Assembly (NCBI GenBank): GCA_021650895.1
Contig: CP091278.1
Location: 2,695,659-2,759,658 of the forward strand
Direction: 5' to 3'
Length of the DNA stretch: 64,000 nucleotides
From: Candidatus Jettenia sp.
GTDB taxonomy: Bacteria; Planctomycetota; Brocadiia; Brocadiales; Brocadiaceae
In this document: positions 9,245 through 18,114 of the stretch, in pieces
How the letters are laid out: the number at the start of each line of letters is the position of its first letter
Position numbering within the stretch: position 1 is the stretch's first letter
Position numbers and translations under genes: made by a program
Notes under the pieces: generated by a model
The model's database searches: none
Told to the model about the DNA's origin: nothing
What the model saw: only the letters and a program-made list of their open reading frames with translations

Positions 9245-9540
9245 GTAAATCTCACCTTTCTATACATTATTCATTATTTATCTAAAAATAGCCTATAGCA
9301 TGGTCTTTAATCATCCTCATGTCCCAGTAATCTTAATAATACAATCTATGATGCTAAATACCACTACTATGGCATGATTATTGTAGAGTTGCTTAAACTT
9401 AACTCATAGTGTAAGATCCATTGAATTTAATAATATACTGCAACCAGGGTATTTCCTTTTCTACAAAAAAGTTTGTTAATTCTAATCATATTATTGTAAA
9501 AAAACAAGTAATTTATGATCAACTGATATAGGGTTCCTGC

Positions 9541-9569
9541 TTGACACTCTAAACATATCGTGCTAAACT
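9541..9569 (+). promoter_or_regulatory. Sigma-70-type promoter for the MOSC-mogA pair
   Basis: TTGACA at 9541-9546, a 17-base spacer and TAAACT at 9564-9569, about 90 bases before the MOSC start. The remaining intergenic sequence from 9245 to 9540 is AT-rich; it must also hold the glnA promoter on the other strand, which I cannot place. Confidence 0.6.
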
Positions 9570-9660
9570 TCAGCTTACGTTATAATTTAGTATCCACAAT
9601 ACTACATCCTTTACTCAGAGAATTTAAGGTAGGGATAAAGATATTTCTATTGAGAAGATT

Positions 9661-10116
9661 ATGGGGAAAATTATTGCAGTTTGTATAAGCGAAAAGAAGG
9701 GTACCCAAAAAAGGGATATCCGCTCAGGTAAACTTATTGAACAGTTTGGTCTGGAAGGAGATGCCCATGCTGGAAAATGGCATCGCCAGATAAGTTTGCT
9801 GGCAAAAGAAAGTGCAAATAGTATGCGCGAGAAAGGATTGAATATTAAAGATGGTGATTTTGGAGAAAACATTGTAACGGAGGGTATCGAACTAAAATCC
9901 CTCCCTATAGGGACTTTGTTAAAAATTGGCGAAGGTATACTTATTCGGGTGACTCAGATTGGCAAATTATGCCATGATCGTTGCGCTATTTACTACAAGG
10001 CTGGTGATTGTATTATGCCAAGAGAAGGCATTTTTGCTGAAATTATTACCGGGGGCACTATTAAAGTAGACGATGAAATTACCGTACTTGAGAAGGATGC
10101 AGCAATAAAGATATGA
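9661..10116 (+). CDS. MOSC domain protein
   Basis: A 151-residue stand-alone MOSC domain (GLEGDAHAG near residue 30, DFGENIVTEG, IGTLLKIGEGILIRVTQIGKLCHDRC). MOSC domains occur in molybdenum-cofactor sulfurases and in YiiM-like proteins and are thought to handle Mo-cofactor or its ligands. The paired cysteines KLCHDRC are typical of this group. Its stop overlaps the start of mogA (ATGA), so the two are translationally coupled and belong to molybdenum/tungsten cofactor metabolism. Confidence 0.92.
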   Translation: MGKIIAVCISEKKGTQKRDIRSGKLIEQFGLEGDAHAGKWHRQISLLAKESANSMREKGLNIKDGDFGENIVTEGIELKSLPIGTLLKIGEGILIRVTQIGKLCHDRCAIYYKAGDCIMPREGIFAEIITGGTIKVDDEITVLEKDAAIKI

Positions 10117-10610
10117 TTCGGGCTGCTATCCTGACATTAAGTGATAAGGGGTCCAGAGGAGAGCGAGAGGACAAGAGCGGTGAGGTTATTCGTAATATGC
10201 TCATGGGTATCGATGCTGTTATTACCGCCTATGAGATTATTCCTGACGAGAAGGAACTTATTACAAAAAAACTCTTCGAATTTGCTGAAAAATCCGATCT
10301 CATTATCACTACAGGTGGTACCGGTGTTGGGCCCAGAGACGTTACACCTGAGGCAACACGGGCAATTATAGAAAAGGAGTTACCAGGTTTTGCTGAAGCT
10401 ATGCGAATGGAAGGACTCAGGCATACTCCCAGAGCTATGGGTTCAAGGGCTATTGCCGGAATTTATAAACAGACACTCATTATTAATCTTCCCGGCAGTC
10501 CTAAAGGTGTAGCTGAAAACCTGGCCGTTGTTTTACCTGTTATTCAACATACCATTGGTCTTATCAAAGGCAATGTCAGCGATTGCGCAAAAGACCGCGA
10601 TAAGCACTAA
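10113..10610 (+). CDS. mogA: Molybdopterin adenylyltransferase MogA/MoaB
   Basis: The enzyme adenylylates molybdopterin before metal insertion. The MoCF-binding fold shows TTGGTG at 66-71, DVTPEAT, and LPGSPKG in the C-terminal half, and the 165-residue length fits MogA/MoaB rather than MoeA. The two subfamilies cannot be separated with certainty by eye. It overlaps the MOSC gene by four bases. Confidence 0.93.
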   Translation: MIRAAILTLSDKGSRGEREDKSGEVIRNMLMGIDAVITAYEIIPDEKELITKKLFEFAEKSDLIITTGGTGVGPRDVTPEATRAIIEKELPGFAEAMRMEGLRHTPRAMGSRAIAGIYKQTLIINLPGSPKGVAENLAVVLPVIQHTIGLIKGNVSDCAKDRDKH

Positions 10611-10966
10611 CAATTAAGATATATTCTCAGAATAATAATATCAGTATCATTCCGGGGGCAACAGTCCAAATCAATCTCATTTCCTCTTCAAAACATCATT
10701 ACCCACATCTTTTCTCTATAAGGGGAAATAAGATCATTTCCTTACTTATGAACAGAATAAATCTAGGAAAGCTAAAGCCCAAAAGGCTGACATAAGATAG
10801 CTTGAGATGATTAGTTCTCATGATTTTCATGGATTTATATTGACTTGGAAGCTTATTTGGCTTACCTTCTGTGGATAGTCTCAAATTAAGAGCATATCGG
10901 CTGTGATTAAAATTTAAAGTATTATAGTCTTGATTTGAGGGACAATTTTATAAAGGGGGGCAATTC
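10611..10966. other. Intergenic stretch with a small nested hairpin
   Basis: No gene is visible in these 356 bases. At 10770-10802 there is a nested hairpin: outer arms AGCTA/TAGCT and an inner AGCC-CAAAA-GGCT stem. It does not match a riboswitch class I can name. A weak TTGACT (10840) with a poor -10 lies before the next gene, which has a strong AAAGGGGGG ribosome site. Confidence 0.4.
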
Positions 10967-11299
10967 ATGAAGAAATTGATTGTGCTAGTGGTTTTGTGTT
11001 TGTTTATATGTGGCCTTACAAAGGTAACGATCGCAGGCGATATTTATGGGTATGTATACGATACTCATGATAAAGCTATACCTGGTGTTGAAATATCTAC
11101 AAAAGACGACCATAACGTTTATAGTAAAGAAACATCCGGTAGTGGCCTTTATTATCTTTCTTTAAAGGTAGGAGCTTATACAATCAAATATAAAAAAGAA
11201 GGTTATCAAACTCAAATGAATGATATAAGTTTACTAAAGAATGAAAAAAAATGCTTAGAAATGGTTGTTATGGTAGCAAACCCTATTCCGGCTGACTAA
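10967..11299 (+). CDS. Secreted carboxypeptidase-regulatory-like domain protein
   Basis: Residues 1-23 form a Sec signal peptide (KKLIVLVVLCLFICGLTKVTIAG). The mature part is one carboxypeptidase regulatory-like beta-sandwich: GDIYGYVYDTHDKAIPGVEIST, then SGLYYLSLKVGAYTIKYKKEGYQ. Such domains serve as structural or ligand-binding modules of exported proteins. At 110 residues it is a single-domain protein without catalytic parts. No membrane anchor is present after the signal. Its partner and target are unknown. Confidence 0.8.
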   Translation: MKKLIVLVVLCLFICGLTKVTIAGDIYGYVYDTHDKAIPGVEISTKDDHNVYSKETSGSGLYYLSLKVGAYTIKYKKEGYQTQMNDISLLKNEKKCLEMVVMVANPIPAD

Positions 11300-11496
11300 A
11301 TTTTGTTAAGTAATTGTAAAAGGGATAGGGTAGTTCCTGAGAATTGTGACCTTGAAGCCCCCTAATAATTTTACTTAGGACGTTAAACGTATGCAAAATG
11401 GCAAAACTGCCAAATAATGAATATGTTGCAAAGCAAAAGCAATTCAAGGGTAAGATATTAGGTAATGTTAGATAGACTTTAACCCTTAAATATTAT

Positions 11497-11525
11497 TTGA
11501 CTTATCGAATATTTTTGATTAAAGT
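11497..11525 (+). promoter_or_regulatory. Sigma-70-type promoter for the ABC/TPR/hppA cluster
   Basis: TTGACT at 11497-11502, a 17-base spacer, and TAAAGT at 11520-11525, 70 bases upstream of the ABC ATPase start. The surrounding 295-base gap is very AT-rich with no gene. Confidence 0.55.
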
Positions 11526-11594
11526 ATTAAAAATTTAATCTACTTTAATTCATATCACAAAATATCTTATTTAGGATAGGAAAATTAAAAATAT

Positions 11595-12443
11595 TTGGAT
11601 AATCTCGCAGTTAGGACAGAAGGGCTTACAAAGATTTACAGGGATTTTTGGAGACGTAAAAGTACCTTAGCCCTGACGAATCTCAATCTCAATATTGAAC
11701 GTGGAGAGATATTTGGATTGCTCGGTCCTAACGGATCGGGCAAAACGACTACAGTAAAATTATTACTTGGTCTTCTGTTTCCCACCTCTGGTAAATCCTG
11801 GTTGTTAGGATACCCTTCAAGCGATTTAAAGATTAAAAGTAAAATAGGGTTTTTACCGGAGGAGTCTTATTTATATAAATTTCTTAATGCAGAAGAAATT
11901 TTAGATTTTTACGGAAAACTTTTTGATATTCCAAGAAGAGAAAGAAGAGGACGGATTGATAAATTAATTCACGATGTAGGACTATGGCCGCATCGGAAAC
12001 GTCCATTAAGCCAATATTCAAAAGGTATGCTCCGGAGAATTGGACTGGCGCAATCCATGATAAACAACCCGGAGTTGATACTATTGGATGAACCTACAAG
12101 TGGGTTAGATCCTATTGGTAGTTATGAGATTAAGAATCTCATCCTGGAATTTAAAAAACAGGGGAAGACAGTTGTTCTTAGTTCCCATCTTCTGGCTGAT
12201 GTTCAGAATATTTGTAACCGAATTGCTATTCTGAGTAAAGGTATTTTGCAAGTAACAGGTAGTGTTCAGGAATTACTTTCTCAAAAAGATGTTATACAAT
12301 TTCTGGTAAGGAATCTCTCACAGAGTGATATTCAGGCAGTAGAGAATTTTATTAAGAATAAAAACGGTAATGTACTCTCTATCGGTCACCCGTCCTCAAC
12401 TTTGGAAGAGTTATTTGTAAAGACCATACAAAATCAGTCATAA
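11595..12443 (+). CDS. ABC transporter ATP-binding protein
   Basis: A 282-residue ABC-2-type ATPase with Walker A GPNGSGKTT, signature SQYSKGMLRRIG (a variant of LSGGQ), Walker B LILLDEPTSGLDP and switch histidine SSHLL. It powers the membrane subunit that follows 14 bases downstream. The start is TTG; an in-frame stop lies three codons upstream, so no earlier start is possible, and only a distant AGGA precedes it. Substrate is unknown. Confidence 0.93.
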   Translation: MDNLAVRTEGLTKIYRDFWRRKSTLALTNLNLNIERGEIFGLLGPNGSGKTTTVKLLLGLLFPTSGKSWLLGYPSSDLKIKSKIGFLPEESYLYKFLNAEEILDFYGKLFDIPRRERRGRIDKLIHDVGLWPHRKRPLSQYSKGMLRRIGLAQSMINNPELILLDEPTSGLDPIGSYEIKNLILEFKKQGKTVVLSSHLLADVQNICNRIAILSKGILQVTGSVQELLSQKDVIQFLVRNLSQSDIQAVENFIKNKNGNVLSIGHPSSTLEELFVKTIQNQS

Positions 12444-12457
12444 TATAGTTCTTTCAC

Positions 12458-13747
12458 GTGTTTACAATATTACTAACTATTGCTAGTCATACCTTTCGGG
12501 AAGCGATTCGAAAGAAAATACTGCATGTATTGATTGGGCTTGGCATTCTTATTATGGCTGTTGTATCTATCGTCCCGACAACAGATGAACCAGATGCCAG
12601 GATCAAAATAATGCTTGTGGTATTTTTTCAGGTAGTAGTGGTTCTCTGTATGATAGGGATAATTCTTCTCTCTGCTACATCATTACCTCATGAAATAGAA
12701 GACAGAACAATTTATGGTATTTTATCAAAACCTATTTCGAGATTAAAGGTCATTGCAGGAAAAATACTAGGTTTTACCTTAGTATCAGCTTTTGTGTTGG
12801 TGATTTTAAGTTTTTTCAATATGGTTGCTGTTCAGCGAATTACAACACAATTACCAGGCGAATGCCAAAATATAGTAAAGGCAAGGAATGAATGTAAGGT
12901 ATCACAGTTTTTCATTCAGGGTAAGCCGCATCATATTAGTGAAGGAATCGTATGGATTGAAGGTGGAAGGACAGGGATTGCTGTATGGAATTTTTCCGAT
13001 GTATACAAAAAGCTGAATAGTAAATTTTCTCTTGAAGCGGAGTTCCATGTAAAGATTGAGAGTAGCGGAGATTTTATTGATACGGTCCCGTTAGCTGTAA
13101 GGATAGAAAATGCCGTTTCAGGACAGGGTAAAACCGAGGTTTTATCAGGAAAGGCTGATGAGCCATTTAATGTGAGAATAGACCCTGATATTGTTCAGGA
13201 CAACAGTGCCGTAACCATTACTGTTTTTCCTGTACATAAGACGGATTATATCGGTGTAACTCCTGGTGGTGTCAGAGTATTTAGTGTGCAAAAAGGTTTT
13301 ATCCCTAATTATACAAAGGCTGTTTTTATAACCTTTTTGAAATTTTTTTTAATCGTAGTGATCGCTGTCATGGGATCTACGTATCTATCCGCGCCTGTTA
13401 ATATACTATCATCCTTAATTATTTTTTTGTGTGGGCACGTGTTAGATTTTATCAAAGATTTCTCTTTTCTTATTCAAAACCATGATATCCACGGACATTC
13501 TTCTCATGCGGTATCTGGAGAACCTAATATTTTCTTGATTTACCTCGATAGTGCTATGGAAAAGGTCTTGGAATGGTTTTCGGTTATTTTGCCGGATTTT
13601 AAGAAGTATGATAGTTTACAATTTCTTCTGAAAGGCATAAATATTCCTTTAGAAACCGTTGAGATTTCTTTAGGATATACTGCTTTGTATGCAGGTATTT
13701 GTCTCATTATATCCTCTATACTATTTAAGAAGAGGGAATTTTTCTAA
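12458..13747 (+). CDS. ABC-2 family permease with large extracytoplasmic domain
   Basis: A GTG-started, 429-residue membrane subunit. Helices lie at about 25-42, 52-75 and 100-125, then a soluble beta-rich segment of about 150 residues (130-285), then helices at about 290-330, 335-350 and 400-425. The motif EDRTIYGILSKPISR just after helix two is typical of ABC-2 permeases of the NosY/gliding type. The size of the external insertion suggests that it binds a periplasmic (or, in anammox cells, intracompartmental) partner. It pairs with the preceding ATPase. Confidence 0.85.
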   Translation: MFTILLTIASHTFREAIRKKILHVLIGLGILIMAVVSIVPTTDEPDARIKIMLVVFFQVVVVLCMIGIILLSATSLPHEIEDRTIYGILSKPISRLKVIAGKILGFTLVSAFVLVILSFFNMVAVQRITTQLPGECQNIVKARNECKVSQFFIQGKPHHISEGIVWIEGGRTGIAVWNFSDVYKKLNSKFSLEAEFHVKIESSGDFIDTVPLAVRIENAVSGQGKTEVLSGKADEPFNVRIDPDIVQDNSAVTITVFPVHKTDYIGVTPGGVRVFSVQKGFIPNYTKAVFITFLKFFLIVVIAVMGSTYLSAPVNILSSLIIFLCGHVLDFIKDFSFLIQNHDIHGHSSHAVSGEPNIFLIYLDSAMEKVLEWFSVILPDFKKYDSLQFLLKGINIPLETVEISLGYTALYAGICLIISSILFKKREFF

Positions 13748-13756
13748 GTACTTTTG

Positions 13757-14557
13757 ATGCGTCGGAAGAGGGTTTTTCTTTTAGGAATATTATTAGGCAC
13801 TATTTTCCTTGTTAACATAGGGATTGTTTCTCTGCAGGACTCATCAAAGCCGGGTATTATTCACTATGATCTGACCGAAAATGTCCCCATGCTTCTTTTA
13901 GGAAGCTTTCGGGGGGTTGCGGTTGATTTTCTCTGGGCAAGAGCTATTGTCCGGCATGAGGAGAAAAAATATTACGAATTATTAACTATTAACAATCTTA
14001 TATCAAAATTGCAGCCTAATTTCCCTGCGGTTTGGATTTTCCAGGCATGGAATATGGCATATAACATTGCCCATGAGTGGGATGCGCCACAAAACAAGTG
14101 GAAATGGATTCGCGCTGGATTAGACTTTGCCAAAAGGGGTGCAGTAAAAAATCCGAAGAGTGGCGATCTTTTCTTTGAGCTTGGATACATGTATTTACAT
14201 CTGTTCGATCAGAGGTTTTTTACCTATGCAGCCTATTACCGGGAACAGTTGAAGAAAGAGGACGGAGAGGATAATTATGAATCATCGCTTTATTGGTTAA
14301 GAAGGTCTCTTTCAAATACCCCGAAACTGTATAATATTTTAGCCATAGAAAGAACTATTTGTCACGCATTAAGGTATGCTTCGGCATGCGCAGAAAAGGA
14401 AGGGAATTTTGATAAGGCATTACAGTATACAGAATCAGCCATACAGGAATGGAATGCCTACCGAGTAAATCATCCGGAGGATGCTTTAACTCATGTGGAT
14501 GATTTCATAAATACACTTGAGATGAAAAAGGTATTTTTACAAACTTTATTAAAATAG
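13757..14557 (+). CDS. TPR-like membrane-anchored protein of unknown function
   Basis: An N-terminal hydrophobic helix (about 5-25) anchors a helical domain. The body has TPR-like pairs (FPAVWIFQAWNMAYNIAHEW; GDLFFELGYMYLHLFDQRF; FDKALQYTESAIQEW) but no clean consensus. Start may be ATG 13757 or the TTG just before it. It lies between the ABC permease and the pyrophosphatase with short gaps (9 and 21 bases), so it is part of the same transcript and probably assists the transporter or pump; that is inference. Confidence 0.7.
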   Translation: MRRKRVFLLGILLGTIFLVNIGIVSLQDSSKPGIIHYDLTENVPMLLLGSFRGVAVDFLWARAIVRHEEKKYYELLTINNLISKLQPNFPAVWIFQAWNMAYNIAHEWDAPQNKWKWIRAGLDFAKRGAVKNPKSGDLFFELGYMYLHLFDQRFFTYAAYYREQLKKEDGEDNYESSLYWLRRSLSNTPKLYNILAIERTICHALRYASACAEKEGNFDKALQYTESAIQEWNAYRVNHPEDALTHVDDFINTLEMKKVFLQTLLK

Positions 14558-14578
14558 AAAGGAGAAAAATCTAAATCA

Positions 14579-17004
14579 ATGAATAATTTTCGGCATAAGT
14601 TTAAACCTGTTTTTAAGAATAATTGTGTTAGTATTGTGATGATACTTTTAATGCTAACCATTCTGATCGTTGGAGTATCGAAGTCAGGTGTATTTCCCCG
14701 TAGCGCTCAGGCTGCGTTAAAGACGGGTGGAGAAAAACCCGTATTCGATATTGGGGAATCCACGCAAACAGAAAGGCCATTATTCGAGTTAGAAGGGTCT
14801 GTCCATAAGGTAACAGAAGAAACATCGCATACAATACCGAGATTGTGGTGGGTTGCACCGATTGGTGCATTATGTGCTCTTTTTTATGCAAGAAAATTCT
14901 ACAAAGAAGTTATGAAGGCGCCTGAAGGAAATGAAAAAATGGTTTCGATAGCCCATCATGTGAGAGTAGGGGCTTATGCCTATCTGAAACAACAATACAA
15001 AGTAGTAAGCATATTCTTTCTTGGCGCTTTTCTTGTCCTCCTTTTTATTTCCTTTGGACTACACCTCCAGTCCAAGGTAGTACCTTTTGCATTCCTGTCC
15101 AGCGGTTTCTTGTCTGGTCTTGCAGGCTTCCTGGGTATGAAAACAGCCACAAGCGCCAGTTCAAGGACAGCGGAAGGCGCAAGGAAATCTCTGAACCAGG
15201 GACTGCAGGTTGCGTTCAGAAGTGGCGCCGTAATGGGACTCATTGTCGTGGGTATGGGTCTTTTGGATGTTTCCTTATGGTTTTTTGTATTTCGCAAATT
15301 TACCAATATTTCCCTGCTTGATATGGCTATGATGTTACCGTGTTTTGGTATCGGTGCTAGTTCTCAAGCCTTATTTGCAAGAGTGGGTGGCGGGATATTC
15401 ACTAAGGCAGCCGATGTAGGAGCTGATTTAGTTGGTAAAGTAGAAGCTGGTATTCCAGAGGATGATCCGAGAAATCCTGCTACTATTGCGGATAACGTCG
15501 GAGACAATGTTGGTGATGTGGCTGGGATGGGTGCAGATTTATATGAATCGTATTATAATTCTATGCTGGCCTGCGCAGCACTAGGAGTAACTGCCGGTTT
15601 GGGCATTGCAGGAATGATTGTACCGATGGTCTTATCGGGAATAGGAATCCTCCTCTCTATCATTGGTATCTATGCTGTTAAGACAAAGGAAGAGGCATCA
15701 CAGAAAGAACTCTTAAAGGCGTTGGGGAAAGGAATCAATCTGAGCTCAATCCTGATCCTGATTTTTTCAGCGGTGGTTATCAAATATTTATTACCTGAAA
15801 ATTTCGGTGTTTGGGGGTCGATTGTAACCGGTTTAGTAGCAGGTGTTATTATCGGTAAAGGTACGGAATTCTATACCTCTTCTAATTATTCACCAACAAA
15901 AGGTGTTGCTGGACAGGCAAAGACAGGTCCAGCTACCGTAATTATTGATGGTATTGCTACGGGGATGATGTCTACCATTATACCTGTCATTACGATTTCC
16001 ATAGCAATCTTATTAAGCTATGCCTTTGCGGGTGGCTTTTCAAATATCTCGCTTGGACTTTACGGGATTGCTATTGCAGCAGTTGGCATGCTTTCAACGT
16101 TGGGATTAACATTAGCTACAGATGCTTATGGGCCTATTGCGGATAATGCCGGTGGTAATGCAGAAATGAGCGGTCTGGAACCCTATGTCAGGGAAAGAAC
16201 TGATGCGCTCGATGCATTAGGAAATACAACAGCAGCTACAGGAAAGGGCTTTGCTATTGGCTCTGCCGCACTAACTGCTATGGCATTAATTGCTTCCTTT
16301 GTGGAGCAAATAAAAGTAGGATTAGAAAAATCAGGGTGCATGTTATTCAGATTGCCGGAGTTTCTATAGATCTGGCCAATGCGAAATTATCGGATCTTAT
16401 GCATTACCTGGATATTACTTTGATTAATCCCATGGTGTTGGTAGGTCTGTTTGTCGGCGGTTTATCAGCATTTATCTTCAGCGCTATGACGATGAAGGCT
16501 GTAGGCCGTGCTGCCGGAAGTATGGTAGAAGAGGTGAGAAGGCAATTTCGGGAGATTGCGGGTATTATGGATGGAACAGGAAAGCCTGACTATGCGGCAT
16601 GCGTTGCTATCAGTACGAAAGGGGCACAGCGGGAGATGCTCGTTCCTTCTATGCTCGCATTATTGGTGCCTATTGTTTCTGGTTTGATACTGGGTGTTCC
16701 TGGCGTCGTAGGACTTTTAGCCGGCAGTTTAAGTGTGGGTTTCCTGCTGGCGGTCTTTATGGCAAATGCGGGTGGAGCATGGGATAACGCAAAAAAGTAT
16801 ATTGAGGGTGGAGCTCTTGGCGGAAAAGGCTCTTCTGCGCATAAGGCTGCTGTCGTTGGCGATACAGTAGGTGACCCATTCAAAGATACATCAGGGCCAT
16901 CCTTGAATATTTTGCTGAAATTGATGTCGATTGTATCGGTAGTATTTGCTGGGATTATTATCAAATTCTCACCAAAGATAAGTGCCCTATTGCATCTCCA
17001 TTGA
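14579..17004 (+). CDS. hppA: K+-dependent membrane pyrophosphatase HppA, interrupted by a one-base frameshift
   Basis: This pump couples pyrophosphate hydrolysis to H+ or Na+ transport across the membrane. Signatures include [57 protein letters not shown], and [17 protein letters not shown]. The stretch [16 protein letters not shown] has Ala where K+-independent enzymes have Lys, so it is the K+-dependent class; H+ versus Na+ cannot be decided. The frame opened at 14579 stops at 16369, and the remaining 222 residues continue in the -1 frame up to 17004. Restoring one G in the GGG at 16334-16336 gives a seamless ..[14 protein letters not shown].. and about 808 residues. The ~90-residue leader with an extra membrane helix is longer than usual. 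The break could be a sequencing error or a real mutation. Confidence 0.9.
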
Positions 17005-17041
17005 GAAGAACACAAGCCACAGAAAAAGGTATAAGATACAC

Positions 17042-17074
17042 TCCCCTTCCCTGACAAATAAGGGGAAGGGGGGG
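17042..17074 (+). terminator. GC-rich hairpin after hppA
   Basis: CCCCTTCC (17043-17050) pairs with GGAAGGGG (17064-17071) around a 13-base loop. There is no downstream U-run, so it is only a possible terminator or mRNA-stabilising hairpin. Confidence 0.45.
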
Positions 17075-17129
17075 ATCTGTGGACCGTGCGTTAAAATTTA
17101 GATAATACTATTTAAAACCGGAGGTAGTT

Positions 17130-17387
17130 ATGCAGGGTGGTATGATTACGGAAAAGGATGATAGAATATGTCCTAATACAAATTGTCAATATGATAATCA
17201 TGTAAAGGGAGCAAATTTTTGCATTCTCTGTGGTACGCTTCTTTACCATAGATGCGAAAATTGTGTCGATGTGAACCCGCGTTATGCGAGATTTTGTTAC
17301 TATTGTGGAAGTAGTATAACAGATATTAAGCCTTCTGCTCAATATGAGGCTGATTTTGGTGGAAATATAGGTACACAACAGAGATAA
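17130..17387 (+). CDS. Double zinc-ribbon protein
   Basis: An 85-residue protein with two zinc ribbons: CPNTNC..CILC (about residues 12-37) and CENC..CYYC (about 45-62). The GGAGG ribosome site is well placed before the ATG. Double zinc ribbons mediate protein or nucleic-acid contacts. No other domain is present. It precedes rsfS by 20 bases and could be cotranscribed with it. Confidence 0.85.
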   Translation: MQGGMITEKDDRICPNTNCQYDNHVKGANFCILCGTLLYHRCENCVDVNPRYARFCYYCGSSITDIKPSAQYEADFGGNIGTQQR

Positions 17388-17408
17388 ATTTAAGGAGAGA
17401 CTGAAACG

Positions 17409-17759
17409 ATAAACTCAAAGGAAACTGCAACTATCTGTGCTAAAATTGCTGACGATAAGAAGGCTGAAGATATTCTGATCTTTGATGTGCGGGAAGTAAC
17501 CTTTATTACCGATTTCTTTGTTATTTGTAGTGGATCTAATAAACGGCAATTGCAAAGCATTGCGCGCGATATAGAATTAAAACTCCATAGTTACGGTATT
17601 CATATGGTAGGTATGGAAGGATACGAAGATGCCTTATGGATACTGATGGACTATGGAGATGTTATAATTCACCTTTTTGATAAGGAAAAGCGTCGTTTTT
17701 ACGATTTAGAACTTTTATGGGGCGACGCTCCAAAAATACATTGGAAATCCAATGCTTAA
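17409..17759 (+). CDS. rsfS: Ribosomal silencing factor RsfS (Iojap family), apparent AUA start
   Basis: RsfS binds uL14 of the 50S subunit and blocks subunit joining during starvation. The body shows VTFITDFFVICSGSNKRQLQSIA, GYEDALWILMDYGDVIIHLF and the C-terminal RRFYDLELLWGDAP. The first usual start codon (GTG 17487) would remove the conserved first helix. The frame is open back to 17394, encoding NSKETATICAKIADDKKAEDILIFD, with an AAGGAG site at 17392-17397. No ATG, GTG or TTG lies between; the best-placed codon is ATA at 17409, eleven bases from the site, giving 116 residues, the normal length. The stop lies five bases from the convergent rpsU stop. Confidence 0.85.
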   Translation: MNSKETATICAKIADDKKAEDILIFDVREVTFITDFFVICSGSNKRQLQSIARDIELKLHSYGIHMVGMEGYEDALWILMDYGDVIIHLFDKEKRRFYDLELLWGDAPKIHWKSNA

Positions 17760-17764
17760 AAGTA

Positions 17765-18001
17765 TTAATAGCTGCTCTTTTGGGGACGACTAAAACTCGT
17801 TATTCCTGATATACCTAATTTTTGTGCTCTTTTAATATTTTTAATTCTGCGGCTTTCCTCGCGGCGCTTCTTTTCCGATGGTTTTTCAAAATAAGCAATA
17901 CGTTTTGATTGATTAATGATACCTTCTTTATCGCACATTTTCTTAAATCTTCTTAATGCATCTCTTATATTTTCATCCTGTGTTATTTGTATTTTCGCCA
18001 T
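17765..18001 (-). CDS. rpsU: 30S ribosomal protein bS21
   Basis: A 78-residue basic protein with the S21 pattern ENIRDALRRFKKMCDKEGI and FEKPSEKKRREESRR. bS21 helps initiation at the 30S platform near the anti-Shine-Dalgarno end of 16S rRNA. The C-terminus is slightly extended by GITSFSRPQKSSY. It is monocistronic and divergent from trpD. Confidence 0.95.
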   Translation of the reverse strand: MAKIQITQDENIRDALRRFKKMCDKEGIINQSKRIAYFEKPSEKKRREESRRIKNIKRAQKLGISGITSFSRPQKSSY

Positions 18002-18048
18002 AAATGATCTAATATTCCTTTCTTTAAATTGTTATTTGGTTAAATTTT

Positions 18049-18075
18049 TTGAAAAAATATTTTAATTTATATAAT
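18049..18075 (+). promoter_or_regulatory. Possible trpD promoter
   Basis: TTGAAA at 18049-18054 and a perfect TATAAT at 18070-18075, but with a short 15-base spacer. The region is extremely AT-rich, so chance matches are likely. Confidence 0.35.
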
Positions 18076-18114
18076 ATTCTACGTCAAGTAAAAAATCTTA
18101 TTTAAAATACGAGT

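Noticed and set aside
9245-9540. Sigma-54 promoter upstream of glnA
   Set aside because: The nearest GG..GC pair on the minus strand has the wrong spacing.
10761-10805. Possible cyclic-di-GMP or similar riboswitch before the secreted protein gene
   Set aside because: The stretch contains GGAAAGC.. and small stems, but the conserved core and tetraloop receptor of GEMM RNAs are missing.
16324-16336. Programmed -1 frameshift in hppA
   Set aside because: The A-run does not form a proper X-XXY-YYZ heptamer in the zero frame, and the family is not known to use frameshifting; a one-base loss in GGG is simpler.
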